In this document: piece after piece, positions 51,452-61,173 of the stretch | How the letters are laid out: every line of letters starts with the position of its first letter | How positions within the stretch are numbered: position 1 is the first letter of the stretch | NCBI RefSeq assembly: GCF_000802185.1 | Contig: NZ_KN676114.1 | Location: 63,051 to 127,050 of the forward strand | Length of the DNA: 64,000 bases | Source: Belnapia sp. F-4-1 | GTDB taxonomy: Bacteria; Pseudomonadota; Alphaproteobacteria; Acetobacterales; Acetobacteraceae | Direction of reading: 5' to 3' | Notes under the pieces: generated by a model | Databases searched by the model: none | Seen by the model: the letters and a program-made list of their open reading frames with translations, nothing else | Told to the model about the DNA's origin: nothing | Translations under genes and position numbers: made by a program

Positions 51452-52829
51452 CGCAGCTCGCGCTCCGCCGCGTTATTTGTGAGGCAGATCCTCCCGTTGT
51501 GCAGAAAGCGGCTGAAGGCGTCCCAGCGGGTCAGCATGTAGTCCATGGCCTTGCCGACTTCGGCGTGGTGGGACATGCGGGCGCGCTGCTCACGCATCCA
51601 GGTCTCGAGCTCGGCGACGAGCGGGGCGATCTGCTGCCCCCGCACGGCCAGGCGCTGCTCGGCAGGCAGGCCATTGATGGCGCGCGCGGCGGCAAAGATC
51701 GCATCGATCCGGCGCACTGCCTCGGCGGCGAGCGGGGCGCGGGCGACCTCGGCGAGCTTGAACAGCTTGCGTCGGCCATGCGTCCAGCATGTGGCCTCGG
51801 TGATCGAGCCGGGCTTGCGGTTGGCGGCATAGAGCTCGTTGAACCCGGCATAGGCGTCGGCCTGCAGGATGCCGACATAGCCGGCCAGGTGGCGCCGCGG
51901 ATGCTCGCCGGTGCGGTCGCGGGAGTAGCGGAACATCGCCGCCGGTGGCGCGGGTCCGGCAAAGGGCCGGTCGTCGCGGACATAGGTCCAGACCCGGCCG
52001 GTGATCGTCGGACCCTTGGCCAGCACCGGCACCGTGGTGTCGTCGCCATGCAGCCGCCCGGCGGTCAGCACATGGTGTCGATCAGCGCCGTCAGCGGCGC
52101 CAGGGTAGCGGTGCAGGCGCCGACCCAGTCGGCGATGGTCGACACACCGAGCTCTATCCCCTCGCGGGCGTAGGTCTCGCTGAGGCGGTTCAAGGGCAAG
52201 TGCTGCCCGAACTTGGCCTCCAGGATCATAGCCAGCAGCTGAGGACCAGCCCTGCCGCGGGCAATCGGGTGAAACGGCGCCGGCGGCTGGGTAATGGTCT
52301 CGCACGAGCGACAAGCAAAGCGCTCGCGCACGGTCTGGATGACCTGCCATTGGCGGGGCACGACCTCCAAGGTCTCGGTGACGTCCTCGCCCAGCTTGGA
52401 GAGCTTGCCGCCGCAGCAGGGGCAGGCCGACGGCGCTGGCAGCACCACGCGCTCGCGCGGCAGGTGCTCCGGCAGGGGCGCCCGGACAGGTTGGCGACGC
52501 GGCGTGGCACTGCCGGACGCCTTATCCTTGCCCGCAGCGGTCTCGGCCCTGGTGGCATCCTCGCAGGCGGCGGCAACCAACTCGCCAAGCTCCAGCTCGA
52601 GCTGGTCGATCAGCTTGCGGCTGCGCTCGGAGGAGGCGCCGAACCTGTCATGCTTGAGCTTGGCGATGAGCAGCTTGAGGTGCGCCACCATCGCCTTGGC
52701 GCCGGTGGCCCGCGCCTCCGCCTCCTGCCGCGCCAGCTCCGCGGCGGCAAGAGCGGCGCGGAGGGCGACAATGTCGTTGGCAGTGCTGCTCGGCTCGGAC
52801 ATCGCGGTGGAGATCGAATCACACTCCAC
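51452..52829 (-). pseudogene. tnpC: Second IS66 TnpC, truncated and frameshifted
   Basis: The N-terminal frame from 52829 has the coiled coil, zinc-ribbon segment (CPCCGGKLSKLGEDVTETLE, ACRSCETI-like) and WVGACTATLAPL. The frame changes near 52070 and continues LHGDDTTVPVLAKG, LQADAYAGFNEL and CLTNNAAERELR. There it is cut by the terminus of the IS66 fragment at 51451, whose GTAAGC supplies a TAA stop. Its own right end is lost. Confidence 0.88.
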
Positions 52830-52865
52830 CCATGGCAGGAAGCCGAAAACTACCGCGGCGGAAGC

Positions 52866-53213
52866 CTAGCCGGCGACCTCGGGTCGCCATGTCCGTTGCG
52901 GGTTCCGCCAGTCGATTCCGTCCAACATATAGGCCAGCTGCGCGCCCGAGATCGCCACACTGCCATCCGCCGGCGACGGCCATATGAAGCAGCCCCGTTC
53001 CAACTTCTTGGCGTACAGCGACATGCCAAGCCCTTCGTGCCAGACAATCTTGACCAGGTCGCCGCGGCGGCCCCGGAACACGTAGAGATCACCAGCATAG
53101 GGATCGTGCCGGAGCGCCTACTGCACCTGCAGCGCCAGGCCATTCATGCCGCGCCGCATGTCGGTGTGGCCAACCGCCAACCACACCCGGACGCCGGTCG
53201 GAACCGGGATCAT
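52866..53213 (-). pseudogene. tnpB: Second IS66 TnpB with in-frame TAG
   Basis: MIPVPTGVRVWLAVGHTDMR and MNGLALQVQ are followed by a TAG near 53118, then the frame continues to VFRGRRGDLVKIVWHEGLGM and the normal TnpB end. The nonsense codon replaces one residue of the conserved segment before FRGRRGD. Confidence 0.85.
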
Positions 53214-53345
53214 CCGCGCAGTGCCGACAGCAGGCGACACAAAGCGGGGGCGCCGATCGTCTCGGGAAACCGCTGTGCCGTCCCGTCGGGCAGCACGATC
53301 TCGATCTGCAATGCCTCGCGGACAGAGCCAGCCTCGCACAGTGCC
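53212..53345 (-). pseudogene. tnpA: Second IS66 TnpA, C-terminal remnant
   Basis: The frame ending at TGA overlapping the tnpB start reads IEIVLPDGTAQRFPETIGAP then ALCRLLSALRG, the typical TnpA tail. The HTH half is missing; the IS6 element starts at 53383. Confidence 0.75.
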
Positions 53346-53382
53346 GGTGAACGAGCTGAGGCCTCTGACGATGACCCTGACA

Positions 53383-54212
53383 GGCATTGTCAAGTCGTTG
53401 GGCTCTGGGCGGAATGAACTGACTGGGCCAAGCTGGCCGGATGTCGACCGAGCCCACCACCTACCCCGGCTACCGCTTTCCGGCCGAGGTCATCCACCAT
53501 GCCATCTGGCTCTATCACCTGTTCAGCCTGAGCCTGCGCGACATCGAGCTGATCCTGGCTGAGCGCGGCTTGGTGGTCAGCTACGAGAGTATCCGCCGTT
53601 GGTGCCTCAGCTTCGGTACCGAGTTCGCGGCCAAACTGCGCAAGCGCCGGCCGAGGCCGGGTGACACCTGGCACATGGATGAGGTTTATCTGAAGATCAA
53701 CGGCGAGCTCTTCTACCTCTGGCGCGCGGTCGACCAGCACGGTGTGGTGCTCGACATCCTCGTGCAGGAAAGGCGCAATGCCACAGCCGCCAAACGCTTC
53801 TTCAAACGCCTGCTGGCCGGCCTGAAGTACAAGCCCAGCAAGATCGTCACGGATGGGCTCCGCAGCTATGGCGTCGCCCAGCTCGAGGTCCTGCCCGGTG
53901 TGAAGCATCGGACCAGCCGCTACCTGAACAATCGTGCCGAGAATTCCCACCGCCCAACACGACGTCGAGAACGCCAGATGCAGCGCTTCAAGTCACCAGA
54001 ACAAGCTCAGCGGTTCCTCTCGGCGCACGCGATGATCTATGGTCACTTCCATCCGCGGCGGCACCTGATGGCCGCCGAACAGTACCACCGTTCGCGCGAC
54101 AAGGCATTCCAGATCTGGCGGCAGGAGACGTGTGCCCAGACGGCAGCGTGAGATCACGCAAGCTCCGTTTTGCGGTCAAACGCGCCCGGTCGTCAAACAA
54201 TGTGACAATGCC
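53383..54212. mobile_element. IS6-family element, intact
   Basis: The ends GGCATTGTCAAGTCGTTGGG (53383) and, from 54212 on the minus strand, GGCATTGTCACATTGTTTGA are inverted repeats. Length is 830 bp. The 8-bp flanks (CCCTGACA and TCTCTAGC) differ, so no target duplication remains, as is usual after IS6-type deletion or cointegrate events. Confidence 0.85.
53441..54151 (+). CDS. IS6-family transposase
   Basis: This 236-residue protein is complete. YPGYRFPAEVIHHAIWLYHL opens the HTH region. The DDE core has GDTWHMDEVYLKINGELFYL, IVTDGLRSYGVAQLEV and YLNNRAENSHRPTRRRERQM. A homologue with the same domain limits lies at 63.2-63.9 kb and a frameshifted one at 59.5-60.2 kb. IS6 enzymes make cointegrates between replicons. 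Confidence 0.93.
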   Translation: MSTEPTTYPGYRFPAEVIHHAIWLYHLFSLSLRDIELILAERGLVVSYESIRRWCLSFGTEFAAKLRKRRPRPGDTWHMDEVYLKINGELFYLWRAVDQHGVVLDILVQERRNATAAKRFFKRLLAGLKYKPSKIVTDGLRSYGVAQLEVLPGVKHRTSRYLNNRAENSHRPTRRRERQMQRFKSPEQAQRFLSAHAMIYGHFHPRRHLMAAEQYHRSRDKAFQIWRQETCAQTAA

Positions 54213-55300
54213 TCTCTAGCCCTTCAAAGCTCATCGTCGCCTCCGTGCATGCGTGCAGCATCACCAACAGCCTCTCAAAGGAGGCCCGAGGACACAAGCT
54301 ATTCGGTGGCTTCCTGCAGCTGAGCCCGGGACAGTCCGCGCTGATGTCACAGGATCAAGACGGCCAAGCTTTCTTACTGGTGCTTTTCTAACGAAGAGTT
54401 ATCAGTTCCCTGGCCACATCGGACGGGAGGAAGTCCGCGAACCATTTGGCGCAGTGCGGCTCATGGTCGCCGAAGCCAGGAGATCGTCCTCCGTTCCTCA
54501 GCGATTCAATTGACAATCGGCTGCTGCGCTTGTCGGCGGCGGACGTCGTCGCGCCGCTCGGCTCGTTGAAGCCTTGGCAACGCACAAGGCAAGACTGCTT
54601 TCGGCAGCGGCCGGGCCGTCTCCTCGTGGAATCAAGTAGGTCCAGGCACTCGCCGAGGGTTCGCTGGTCGACGCAGTGCTCCCGCGGCCATCTCGACTGG
54701 GTGCTCCGCCGCAACACCCACCGATTCCGGCACCCAGGCGTACCGGCGCGCGGCGACCTCGACGAGCCCGCCGTGGGTCCAGGCCGGGAGCCGGGCTGGG
54801 ACGCCCCAGCGGATGCGGCCGCGCCCTAGGCGATCCCGTCTTTCGGACCAATGCGCCCTACTCCCCTGGCGCCACCTCCCAGCGCTGGCGAGCGTGACAC
54901 GGCGGGACCGTTCGGAGCCACGCCGTAACTGATCTTGGGTCGGCGACAGGCACTCAAGACGCGGGCCCATGGCATGCTTCCTCCGGCCGGGCGACCGCTC
55001 CTGTCGCAAATGAGAAAACCGACGCAAGTATCGGAATCGTAAGTAAATATCACAAAGCGCTAGGTCGCTTTTTCTTGCTTGCCTGAGGGTTGCTCACTAA
55101 ACCGTGATCTACCATCAGTGAGGGCCACTTAGCGATGACCGCCATCTCCTAAGCTTACCAGCAGCGCCGCCCTCGCGCCTTTCGTCATATGGCCGCCAGC
55201 GCCCGCCTGTCGGACCGGCCGTCAAACATGGCTCGTCGCGTCCCTTAACGGGCCCCCATCCCGTCCCGGCCGTAGGCCAAGGACGAACGGAGACACCTGC
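54213..55300. other. Long stretch without a recognised gene
   Basis: About 1.1 kb holds many short open frames. A minus-strand segment (about 54.88-54.65 kb) reads GRIRWGVPARLPAWTHGGLV and VAARRYAWVPESVGVAAEHP, which looks coding but matches no family I know and has no good start. The last 200 bases before the next gene are AT-richer and end in an ACGGAGACACC ribosome site. Confidence 0.4.
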
Positions 55301-55804
55301 ATGCACGCCCGCAAAGCCGGGGCCGTGGCGCTCGTCGCCGCGCTCGTCCTCCTGCCATGCCCGGTCCTCGGTCAGTCGGCGGTCCAGCACTCGCTGATCC
55401 AGTCAGCGACCTTCTCCGCCGCGGCGCCAACCGTCCAGGCCATCGGTCTGCGCTTCGGCTACGGCGCCATCGATTTCGGCCACAAGCTCCGGGTGTCGGG
55501 CGACGAGTACGGCACCAGGGCCGACGTGAAGGCGTTCGGGGCGACGCTGGACTGGTATCCCGCCCGCTCCGCCCCGGCGCGGACCGGTTCGCGCCTCTCG
55601 GCCGGAACCCGCGTCGGCGGTGCGCTCGCCCCGCATGTCGGCCTCGGCTACGGCGGCGAGGTCCTCGGCGGGATGCTGCCGATCTCCTTTGACCTCGGCG
55701 CCGTCCTAAGGGGCAGGGAGGGCGGGCCCGCCATGGGGCTGGGACACTCGGGTGAACTGCGCGTCTACCCCGTCGTCCAGATCACGGTGGGCCTGCGCTT
55801 CTGA
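55301..55804 (+). CDS. Putative outer-membrane beta-barrel protein
   Basis: This 167-residue protein has a signal peptide (VALVAALVLLPCPVLG) with a cleavage site near GQS. The mature part alternates short hydrophobic strands with Gly-rich turns (VQAIGLRFGYGAIDFGHKLR, GGALAPHVGLGYGGEVLGG) and ends in VGLRF. A C-terminal Phe after alternating residues is the usual outer-membrane barrel signal. No specific family was assigned. Confidence 0.65.
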   Translation: MHARKAGAVALVAALVLLPCPVLGQSAVQHSLIQSATFSAAAPTVQAIGLRFGYGAIDFGHKLRVSGDEYGTRADVKAFGATLDWYPARSAPARTGSRLSAGTRVGGALAPHVGLGYGGEVLGGMLPISFDLGAVLRGREGGPAMGLGHSGELRVYPVVQITVGLRF

Positions 55805-55925
55805 GCAAGTCGGCCAGTCCATTCGGGTGTCAAGGAATCGAGGGCCTCGCAGGGGGCGCTCCCCTACGAAGTCTGGCCTCGCCTCCTCCGGCCTCCGCTT
55901 GATCTGGCGGGCCCGAGGGTGCCTC

Positions 55926-56273
55926 ATGCCGGACGCAGAGCATGGGGGAAGCGTGGCCGCTAAGACGCTCGACGTGCAGGCCAAGTTGGAGTTTGCCCGC
56001 GCTGGCGTAGCGGTGCTGCGCGCGCTGCGGATCACCGACCGGACTATGCAATACGGCGAGTTCGCCCGGGCCGTCGGACTCATCGCGTACGGGGAAGCCT
56101 GGCAGCCCTGGCACCGGCAGCAGGTCTCCGAGCTGCTCCGCATCATCGCCGCCGTGGAACGGCAGGCCAGGACGGCCACCGGAAGCGCCCCCCTGGAGTT
56201 CGAGCGCATCGTCAACTCCAAGGGGGAACCGGGCGCGGGCGTCGGGGGGACATCAAGGATCGTCACGGACTGA
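55926..56273 (+). CDS. Conserved-looking hypothetical protein
   Basis: This 115-residue soluble protein reads LRITDRTMQYGEFARAVGLI then AYGEAWQPWHRQQVSELLRI and ends LEFERIVNSKGEPGAGVGGT. The ordered charge and aromatic pattern looks like a conserved domain of unknown function. The ATG at 55926 is preferred to longer starts that read through the IS-like upstream region. Confidence 0.55.
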   Translation: MPDAEHGGSVAAKTLDVQAKLEFARAGVAVLRALRITDRTMQYGEFARAVGLIAYGEAWQPWHRQQVSELLRIIAAVERQARTATGSAPLEFERIVNSKGEPGAGVGGTSRIVTD

Positions 56274-56386
56274 GGCGGCGGCGCTTGGCGGTAGCGGCTG
56301 GATCCATGCCGCGAAGCGGCGAGGGCAACCGGCCCGCCGCCCGCGCTTTGGACTTCCGCCATTCCGGCGACGAACTGGGACACCCC

Positions 56387-56785
56387 ATGGCCACGCGGCG
56401 CGACCAACCGCCTCTCCCGGAGGTCGTGGTCCTCATCAACCCCTTCAGGGTGCCAGCGGACGAGCGGGAGCACTTCCTCGCCAACTGCGTGGCGACGATG
56501 GAGAGGCTGGAGCGGCAGGACGGTTTCCTCGGTGGCGGTCTGCACGAGTTGCTCCAGCCGGTGGGGCCGACGCCTTCGACTTCGTCAACGTCAGTTACTG
56601 GGCAAGCGCCGATACCTTCCGCGCAGGTATCGGCGCGACTAACCCCACCGGCATCTTCGGCGACCAGGTGGCGCGGCTAGAGACGCATACCGGCCGGTTG
56701 CGCGTCGGCAGTTCTCGAGCGCGGCGGCGTGCCCATGGGTGCACGGCGCAACCTCCTGGACGACATCCTTGAACCTGCCCGGTAA
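56387..56785 (+). pseudogene. Antibiotic biosynthesis monooxygenase-like gene, frameshifted
   Basis: The first frame gives VVVLINPFRVPADEREHFLA and MERLERQDGFLGGGLHELLQ, the ABM-domain start. After GTGGGGCC near 56570 the frame shifts and continues as DAFDFVNVSYWASADTFRAG and GIFGDQVARLETHTG. One missing base in the G/C run explains the break. The domain is a small heme- or cofactor-free dimeric oxygenase fold. Confidence 0.75.
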
Positions 56786-56861
56786 ACCGTATTTGCCGAG
56801 GGGCTCCCCCTGAACATGATTTCCGTGAGTACCCCTTACAAAAAAGGGTAATACACGTCCC

Positions 56862-58193
56862 ATGCGTATTGCTTATCTCGTCGACAGGTTTCCTTCGTTG
56901 TCGGAAACCTTCATCGCCCATGAAGTCATCGACATGATCGATGCGGGCGCGGACATCCGCGTGCTCTCCCTCGGAAGGCCGAAGGACAGCTTCGCTTTGC
57001 CAGAGCACGTGAAGGCGCTGGATATCGTGACCTACTTCCCATTTCCCCCGTCCAGTCGTCGCAAGAAACTTCGCGGCATGGCGATGGCAGGGTTGCGCAT
57101 GATCCGTAGGGGGCAACTCAGGAGCCTGCGCCGATGCCTGTTCGACAGGGATAATGGTGGCTTTTCTCGTCACGAAATGCTGCTGCTCGCAGATGCGGTC
57201 AACGACCCTAGGTGGTGGCCCCAAATCATTCACTGCCACTTCGGAACCGTTGGCCGTCTGGCGGCGATGATGAAGCACAAGGGCCTAACGCGGGCAAAGA
57301 TCACCACGACTCTGCATGGTTATGGCATCTCGAAGTACATGCGCCAGAACCCCGATGGCATCTACGACCTGCTAATCCGCGAGGCGGAGCACATCTTCAC
57401 GGTCTGCGAGGTGTTCCTGAGCCGAATCCGGGCCCTCGGTGCCCCGAAGGAGAAGACGTCAGTCCTCCATATGGGGGTTGATTACGACGGCCTCATCGCC
57501 GGCGCCGCGCCGAGGCGGCGGCATGACTCTCTTCATTGGATCTCAGTCGGACGGATGACGGAGAAGAAGGGGCATGAATACGCGATTCGAGGCTTTGCCC
57601 AAGCACTGCGGGCCAACCCCAAGCTTCGGATGACCTTCAGCATTGTTGGAGATGGCCCGCTTTTGCCAAAGATGAAGGCCTTGGTTGAGCAGCTTGGCAT
57701 GGAGCAGCACATCACGCTGCTGGGCGCGGTGCAACACGATGAAGTCCAGGCACTGCTGGCCCAGGCGGATGGGTTCATCCTGCACAGCGTCACGGCCGAC
57801 GACGGCGACATGGAGGGCATTCCGGTCGCGCTGATGGAGGCTATGGCGCGGGGGCTTCCGGTGGTCACCACTCGCCACAGCGGCATCCCCGAGTTGGTGG
57901 AGCATGAGGTCACCGGCTTCCTAGTCGAGGAGCGGAACGAGGCTGCCTTGGCGAAGATCTTGGGCGATATCGGAACGCAGCGCCTGGATCTGTCGAAACT
58001 CGTCGAGGCTGCGTGGATGGCGGTCAAGCGCGACTTCAACCGCACGATACAGACGCAGCGACTCTATAGGTTTTTCGAGACAATTCTTGGGGCTCGTTTA
58101 GAAATCAACCAAACGCTTCGACCGAAAAATAGACTAGCTCCATCGAAAAGCGCAGCAGCACCGCTCCCTCAAGCAACGCCAAGGCAGCATTGA
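56862..58193 (+). CDS. GT4-family glycosyltransferase
   Basis: This 443-residue GT-B enzyme starts RIAYLVDRFPSLSETFIAHE (N-terminal acceptor domain), has TTLHGYGISKYMRQNPDGIY and VLHMGVDYDGL at the domain boundary, then the GT4 donor site: ISVGRMTEKKGHEYAIRGFA, FSIVGDGPLLPKMKAL and EGIPVALMEAMARGLPVVTT (E-x7-E). It transfers sugars to lipid or polysaccharide acceptors. The C-terminal 25 residues overlap a minus-strand membrane-protein fragment. Confidence 0.92.
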   Translation: MRIAYLVDRFPSLSETFIAHEVIDMIDAGADIRVLSLGRPKDSFALPEHVKALDIVTYFPFPPSSRRKKLRGMAMAGLRMIRRGQLRSLRRCLFDRDNGGFSRHEMLLLADAVNDPRWWPQIIHCHFGTVGRLAAMMKHKGLTRAKITTTLHGYGISKYMRQNPDGIYDLLIREAEHIFTVCEVFLSRIRALGAPKEKTSVLHMGVDYDGLIAGAAPRRRHDSLHWISVGRMTEKKGHEYAIRGFAQALRANPKLRMTFSIVGDGPLLPKMKALVEQLGMEQHITLLGAVQHDEVQALLAQADGFILHSVTADDGDMEGIPVALMEAMARGLPVVTTRHSGIPELVEHEVTGFLVEERNEAALAKILGDIGTQRLDLSKLVEAAWMAVKRDFNRTIQTQRLYRFFETILGARLEINQTLRPKNRLAPSKSAAAPLPQATPRQH

Positions 58194-58314
58194 ACTTTCC
58201 AAACCAGCCGTCCGAATAGCTCCAGAACGCGAGAAGGAGCCATGCAAACACGGCCTGATAGACGGAGGGCATTTGACCAAAGGGCGGGATGACGAATAGC
58301 CCGACGCCAGCCAC
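58105..58314 (-). pseudogene. C-terminal fragment of a membrane protein
   Basis: The frame reads FGQMPSVYQAVFAWLLLAFW and LALLEGAVLLRFSMELVYFS, two transmembrane-like segments, and is cut at its 5' side by the IS630 element at 58317. It converges on and overlaps the glycosyltransferase end by 89 bases. It could be the tail of a polysaccharide polymerase or ligase, but that is only context. Confidence 0.4.
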
Positions 58315-58316
58315 TA

Positions 58317-59454
58317 GTGCAGTGACTCATTCGGATGATGCAGGCAGCCGGTCGAGCTTGGCGAGGATGGTACCGGCGGGCTTGGTCCAAACGAATGGGC
58401 TCGACGTGGCGTTGTGCTCGCGGATGTAGTGGGCGATGGCCTGCTCGAGATCGGCGACGGATTGGAACACTCCTCGTCGCAAGCGCCTTCGGCTCAGCGC
58501 TGAGAAGAAGCCCTAGACGGCATTGATCCAGGAGGCCGAGGTTGGCGTGAAATGGAACACCCAGCGCGGGTGCCGCTCCAGCCAGGCGCGCACCTTGGGA
58601 TGCTTGTGGGTGGCGTAGTTGTCGGCGATGGCGTGGATCAGCTTGCCCGCGGGCACGGCGCGCTCCACGGCGTTAAGGAAGCGGACGAACTCCTGGTGCC
58701 GGTGCTGCGGCATGCAGCGGCCCAGCACGGTGCCATCCTGGACATTGAGCGCGGCGAACAGGGTGGTGACGCCGTTGCGCTTGTAGTCGTGGGTCATGGT
58801 GCCGCACTTGCCTGGCTTGAGCGGCAGGCCAGGCTGGGTGCGATCGAGCGCCTGGATCTGCGACTTCTCGTCGATGGACAGCACCACGGTGTGCATCGGC
58901 GGATCCATGTACAGGCCGACGATGTCCTCGACCTTCTCGGCGAAGGCCGGATCGTTGGAGCGCTTGAAGCTGCGCAGGCGGTGCGGCTGCAGCCGGTGGG
59001 TATCCCAGATGCGCTGCACTGAGCGCAGGCTGATGCCGCTGGCCTGCGCCATCGCCCGGCCGGTCCAGTGCGTGGCCTGACCCTGCGGCTCGGAGCAGGT
59101 GAGCGCCAGCACCTTCGCCACGGTTGCGGTCGGCACCGGCGCCCTGCCAGGTGGGCGGGTCTTGTCGCGCAGCAGGCCGTCCACACCGGCCAACGCGTAG
59201 CGCGCCTGCCAGCGCCATACCGCCGGTCGGCTTGCCGCAGCCTGACGGGCAATCTCAGCAACGGAGAGCCGGTCGGCGGACAGCAGGATGATCCGAGCAC
59301 GTTGGACGTGCTTCTGCGGGCGGTTCCGGTCAGAGGTGATCGCCGCCAGTCGCGCACGATCACCAGCGTCGACAATGACGCATACTTCCTGGGCCATCTG
59401 CCCAGCTTGGCATGCCTCAGTAGGCGCGTGAATCGTCCGTCTGTGTCACTGCAC
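58317..59454. mobile_element. IS630-family element (second type)
   Basis: Inverted ends TAGTGCAGTGACTCA (58315) and, from 59456 on the minus strand, TAGTGCAGTGACACA enclose one transposase gene. TA is present at both borders, as expected. Length is about 1.14 kb. This IS630 is unrelated in its ends to the one at 49.4 kb. Confidence 0.85.
58327..59397 (-). pseudogene. IS630 transposase with TAG at the catalytic Glu
   Basis: The frame from 59397 has the HTH region (VAEIARQAAASRPAVWRWQA), catalytic Asp in VVLSIDEKSQIQALDR and second Asp in HAIADNYATHKHPK. It then hits TAG at 58513-58515 in SWINAV-stop-GFFSALSRRRLRRG. In family members this position is the Glu of the DDE triad. The frame stays open to 58327 (IAHYIREHNATSSPFVWTKP). 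One base change GAG to TAG explains it, and the enzyme should be dead. Confidence 0.9.
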
Positions 59455-59460
59455 TAGGCT

Positions 59461-60306
59461 GGTACCGTCAACTCGTCGCCTTCAGGCCGAGCGAGCTGGC
59501 AAGCTGAGGACGATGCGGGCAGGGACTTTAGGCTGCTACAGCAACCCTGCTGATCTCTGTCCACATCTCGAACGCCCGCACCCTTGCGGCTCGGTGTTCA
59601 CTGGCGGAGACGTGGTCGCGGCGAAGATGGAAGAGGTTGGCGATCTGATCGTGGGCGGAGAGAAAGCGTTGTGCCTGCCGCGCTGACTTGAAGTGCTTCA
59701 TCTGCCGCTCTCGTCGTCGCGTCGGCTGGTGTGAATTCTCGGCCCGGTTGTTCAGGCCTTTATGCTGGCGGTGCTCGACACCGGGCATCACCTCCCGCTT
59801 AGCCGCCCCATAACTCGGGAGCTTGTCGGTGATCATGACGCGGGGCGCCCGGCATTGCCGCTTCAACAACTTCCGCAGCAGGCGCTTCGCCGCCCTCTTG
59901 TCGCGCCGGCTCTGGACCAGCACGTCGAGCACCATCCCGGCCTGATCTACGGCACGCCACAGCCAGTGCTTTACCCCGGCGATCTTGATAGCCACCTCGT
60001 CGAGATGCCACTTGTCACCAGCACAGGGGAGTCTCCGCCGGATCTGGTTGGCGAACTCCTGGCTGAACTTGAGCGCCCACTGCCGCACCGTCTCGTGGCT
60101 GACCACGATGCCGCGTGCCGCCAGCATCTCCTCCACCATGCGCAGGCTGAGGGGGGGGGGAAGCGAAAATACAACCAAACCGCGTGGCTGATAACCTCAG
60201 CGGGAAACCGGAACCCGGCATAGAGGGGGCTGGCGGCTGACAATTTCATTCCGAGTATCTACCGGACCAAGGGCAAGCGGGTAACCCCTGCCAAGTTGAC
60301 GGTGCC
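59461..60306. mobile_element. IS6-family element, frameshifted
   Basis: The ends GGTACCGTCAACTCGTCGCC (59461) and, from 60306 on the minus strand, GGCACCGTCAACTTGGCAGG are inverted repeats. Length is 846 bp. The left end begins five bases after the IS630 target site. No target duplication is seen. Confidence 0.82.
59528..60249 (-). pseudogene. IS6-family transposase, poly-G frameshift
   Basis: MKLSAASPLYAGFRFPAEVI and SHAVWLYFRF run in one frame to the ten-G run at 60151-60160, after which LRMVEEMLAARGIVVSHETV and the full DDE core (DKWHLDEVAIKIAGVKHWLW, NNRAENSHQPTRRRERQMKH) continue in another. The run length is the only defect visible, so this may be phase-variable, decayed, or a sequencing artefact. 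Confidence 0.85.
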
Positions 60307-60333
60307 CGCTGATCGACTAGCGGTTCCACAAGC

Positions 60334-60570
60334 CTACAACGATACGCATTCTGGCGGCTGCGGTCCGCCCAGCGCATCAGCGATGGCGCAGTATCGCAAT
60401 GGGCGCCGTGCCGTAACCGCATCGGCCAGCATAGTCGCGGCAGCACCGGCCAGGGCGCTGTCGAGACCCGCGATGCAGGGCAGCGCATCACGGCCAAAGG
60501 CGGCGCAGTATTGGTCTGTGGCCACCTCCAGCGTGCGATCCTGCATGGGCATGGTGGGGCAGCGCGGCAT
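60334..60570 (-). CDS. Small hypothetical protein
   Basis: This 78-residue protein begins MPRCPTMPMQDRTLEVATDQ and has a helical Ala-rich centre (LDSALAGAAATMLADAVTAR). It contains three or four Cys residues but no CxxC pair. It is divergent from the secreted protein at 60758. No family recognised; coding potential is moderate. Confidence 0.45.
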   Translation of the reverse strand: MPRCPTMPMQDRTLEVATDQYCAAFGRDALPCIAGLDSALAGAAATMLADAVTARRPLRYCAIADALGGPQPPECVSL

Positions 60571-60757
60571 GGCATCCTCCTGTCTCGAGGCTTCCAGGTG
60601 ACCGTGTAGCCGTCGCGCCGTTCATCCATTCCATGGATGCATGGCATCCAGGCTTCGTATTGGTGCTGAGCCGATGCGGGGATCATCTTCCGCCTCAAGC
60701 AAGGCCGGCTGGGCGTCACGCCCTGAACTGCTGGCCTCCGAGACGGAGAACCAAGCC

Positions 60758-61099
60758 ATGTTCCGCACCACTGTATTTGCTTCGCTGATCGCCCTCGGTG
60801 CCGTGGGCGCTGCCCAGGCTCAGGATAGCGGCCCCCGCCTGGTGGGTGGCGGCGCCGATGGTGGCCCCCGCGTTGAGTACGTGACCCCGAGCCAGAATGT
60901 GGTCGGTGGCGGCTATGCCCGCATCACCGGCGAGAGCACCAACCGCAGCATCGCCTATTCGAGCCAGGCCACAGCGCAGCAGCAGAGCGGCAGTGTGGCC
61001 CAGCTGGTCGGTGGTGGCCGTGAGCAGACGCTGGTGTATGTCCCGGCGCAGGCTGCCAGCCCGACCCTCGCTAGCCAGTTTACCCGCCACGGCGGTTAG
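60758..61099 (+). CDS. Secreted hypothetical protein
   Basis: This 113-residue protein has a clear Sec signal (FRTTVFASLIALGAVGAAQA, cleavage near AQA-QD). The mature part is Gly/Ser/Gln-rich with two LVGGG motifs about 60 residues apart (PRLVGGGADGG and AQLVGGGREQT). A GACGGAG ribosome site and a downstream terminator at 61133 support a separate transcription unit. Function unknown. Confidence 0.65.
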   Translation: MFRTTVFASLIALGAVGAAQAQDSGPRLVGGGADGGPRVEYVTPSQNVVGGGYARITGESTNRSIAYSSQATAQQQSGSVAQLVGGGREQTLVYVPAQAASPTLASQFTRHGG

Positions 61100-61132
61100 C
61101 CACACCACAAGCCAAGCTGGTGAGATTGCATG

Positions 61133-61153
61133 GGGCGCCTTTGGCGCCCTTTT
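61133..61153 (+). terminator. Rho-independent terminator
   Basis: GGGCGCC-TTT-GGCGCCC forms a perfect 7-bp stem followed by TTTT, 34 bases after the stop of the secreted-protein gene. Confidence 0.8.
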
Positions 61154-61173
61154 GCATGTCCGGCAGCTTCATC

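Noticed and set aside
54446-54829. A 127-codon plus-strand frame in the long gap
   Set aside because: Arg/Pro/Ser-rich with no family pattern; the opposite strand looks slightly more coding but could not be identified either.
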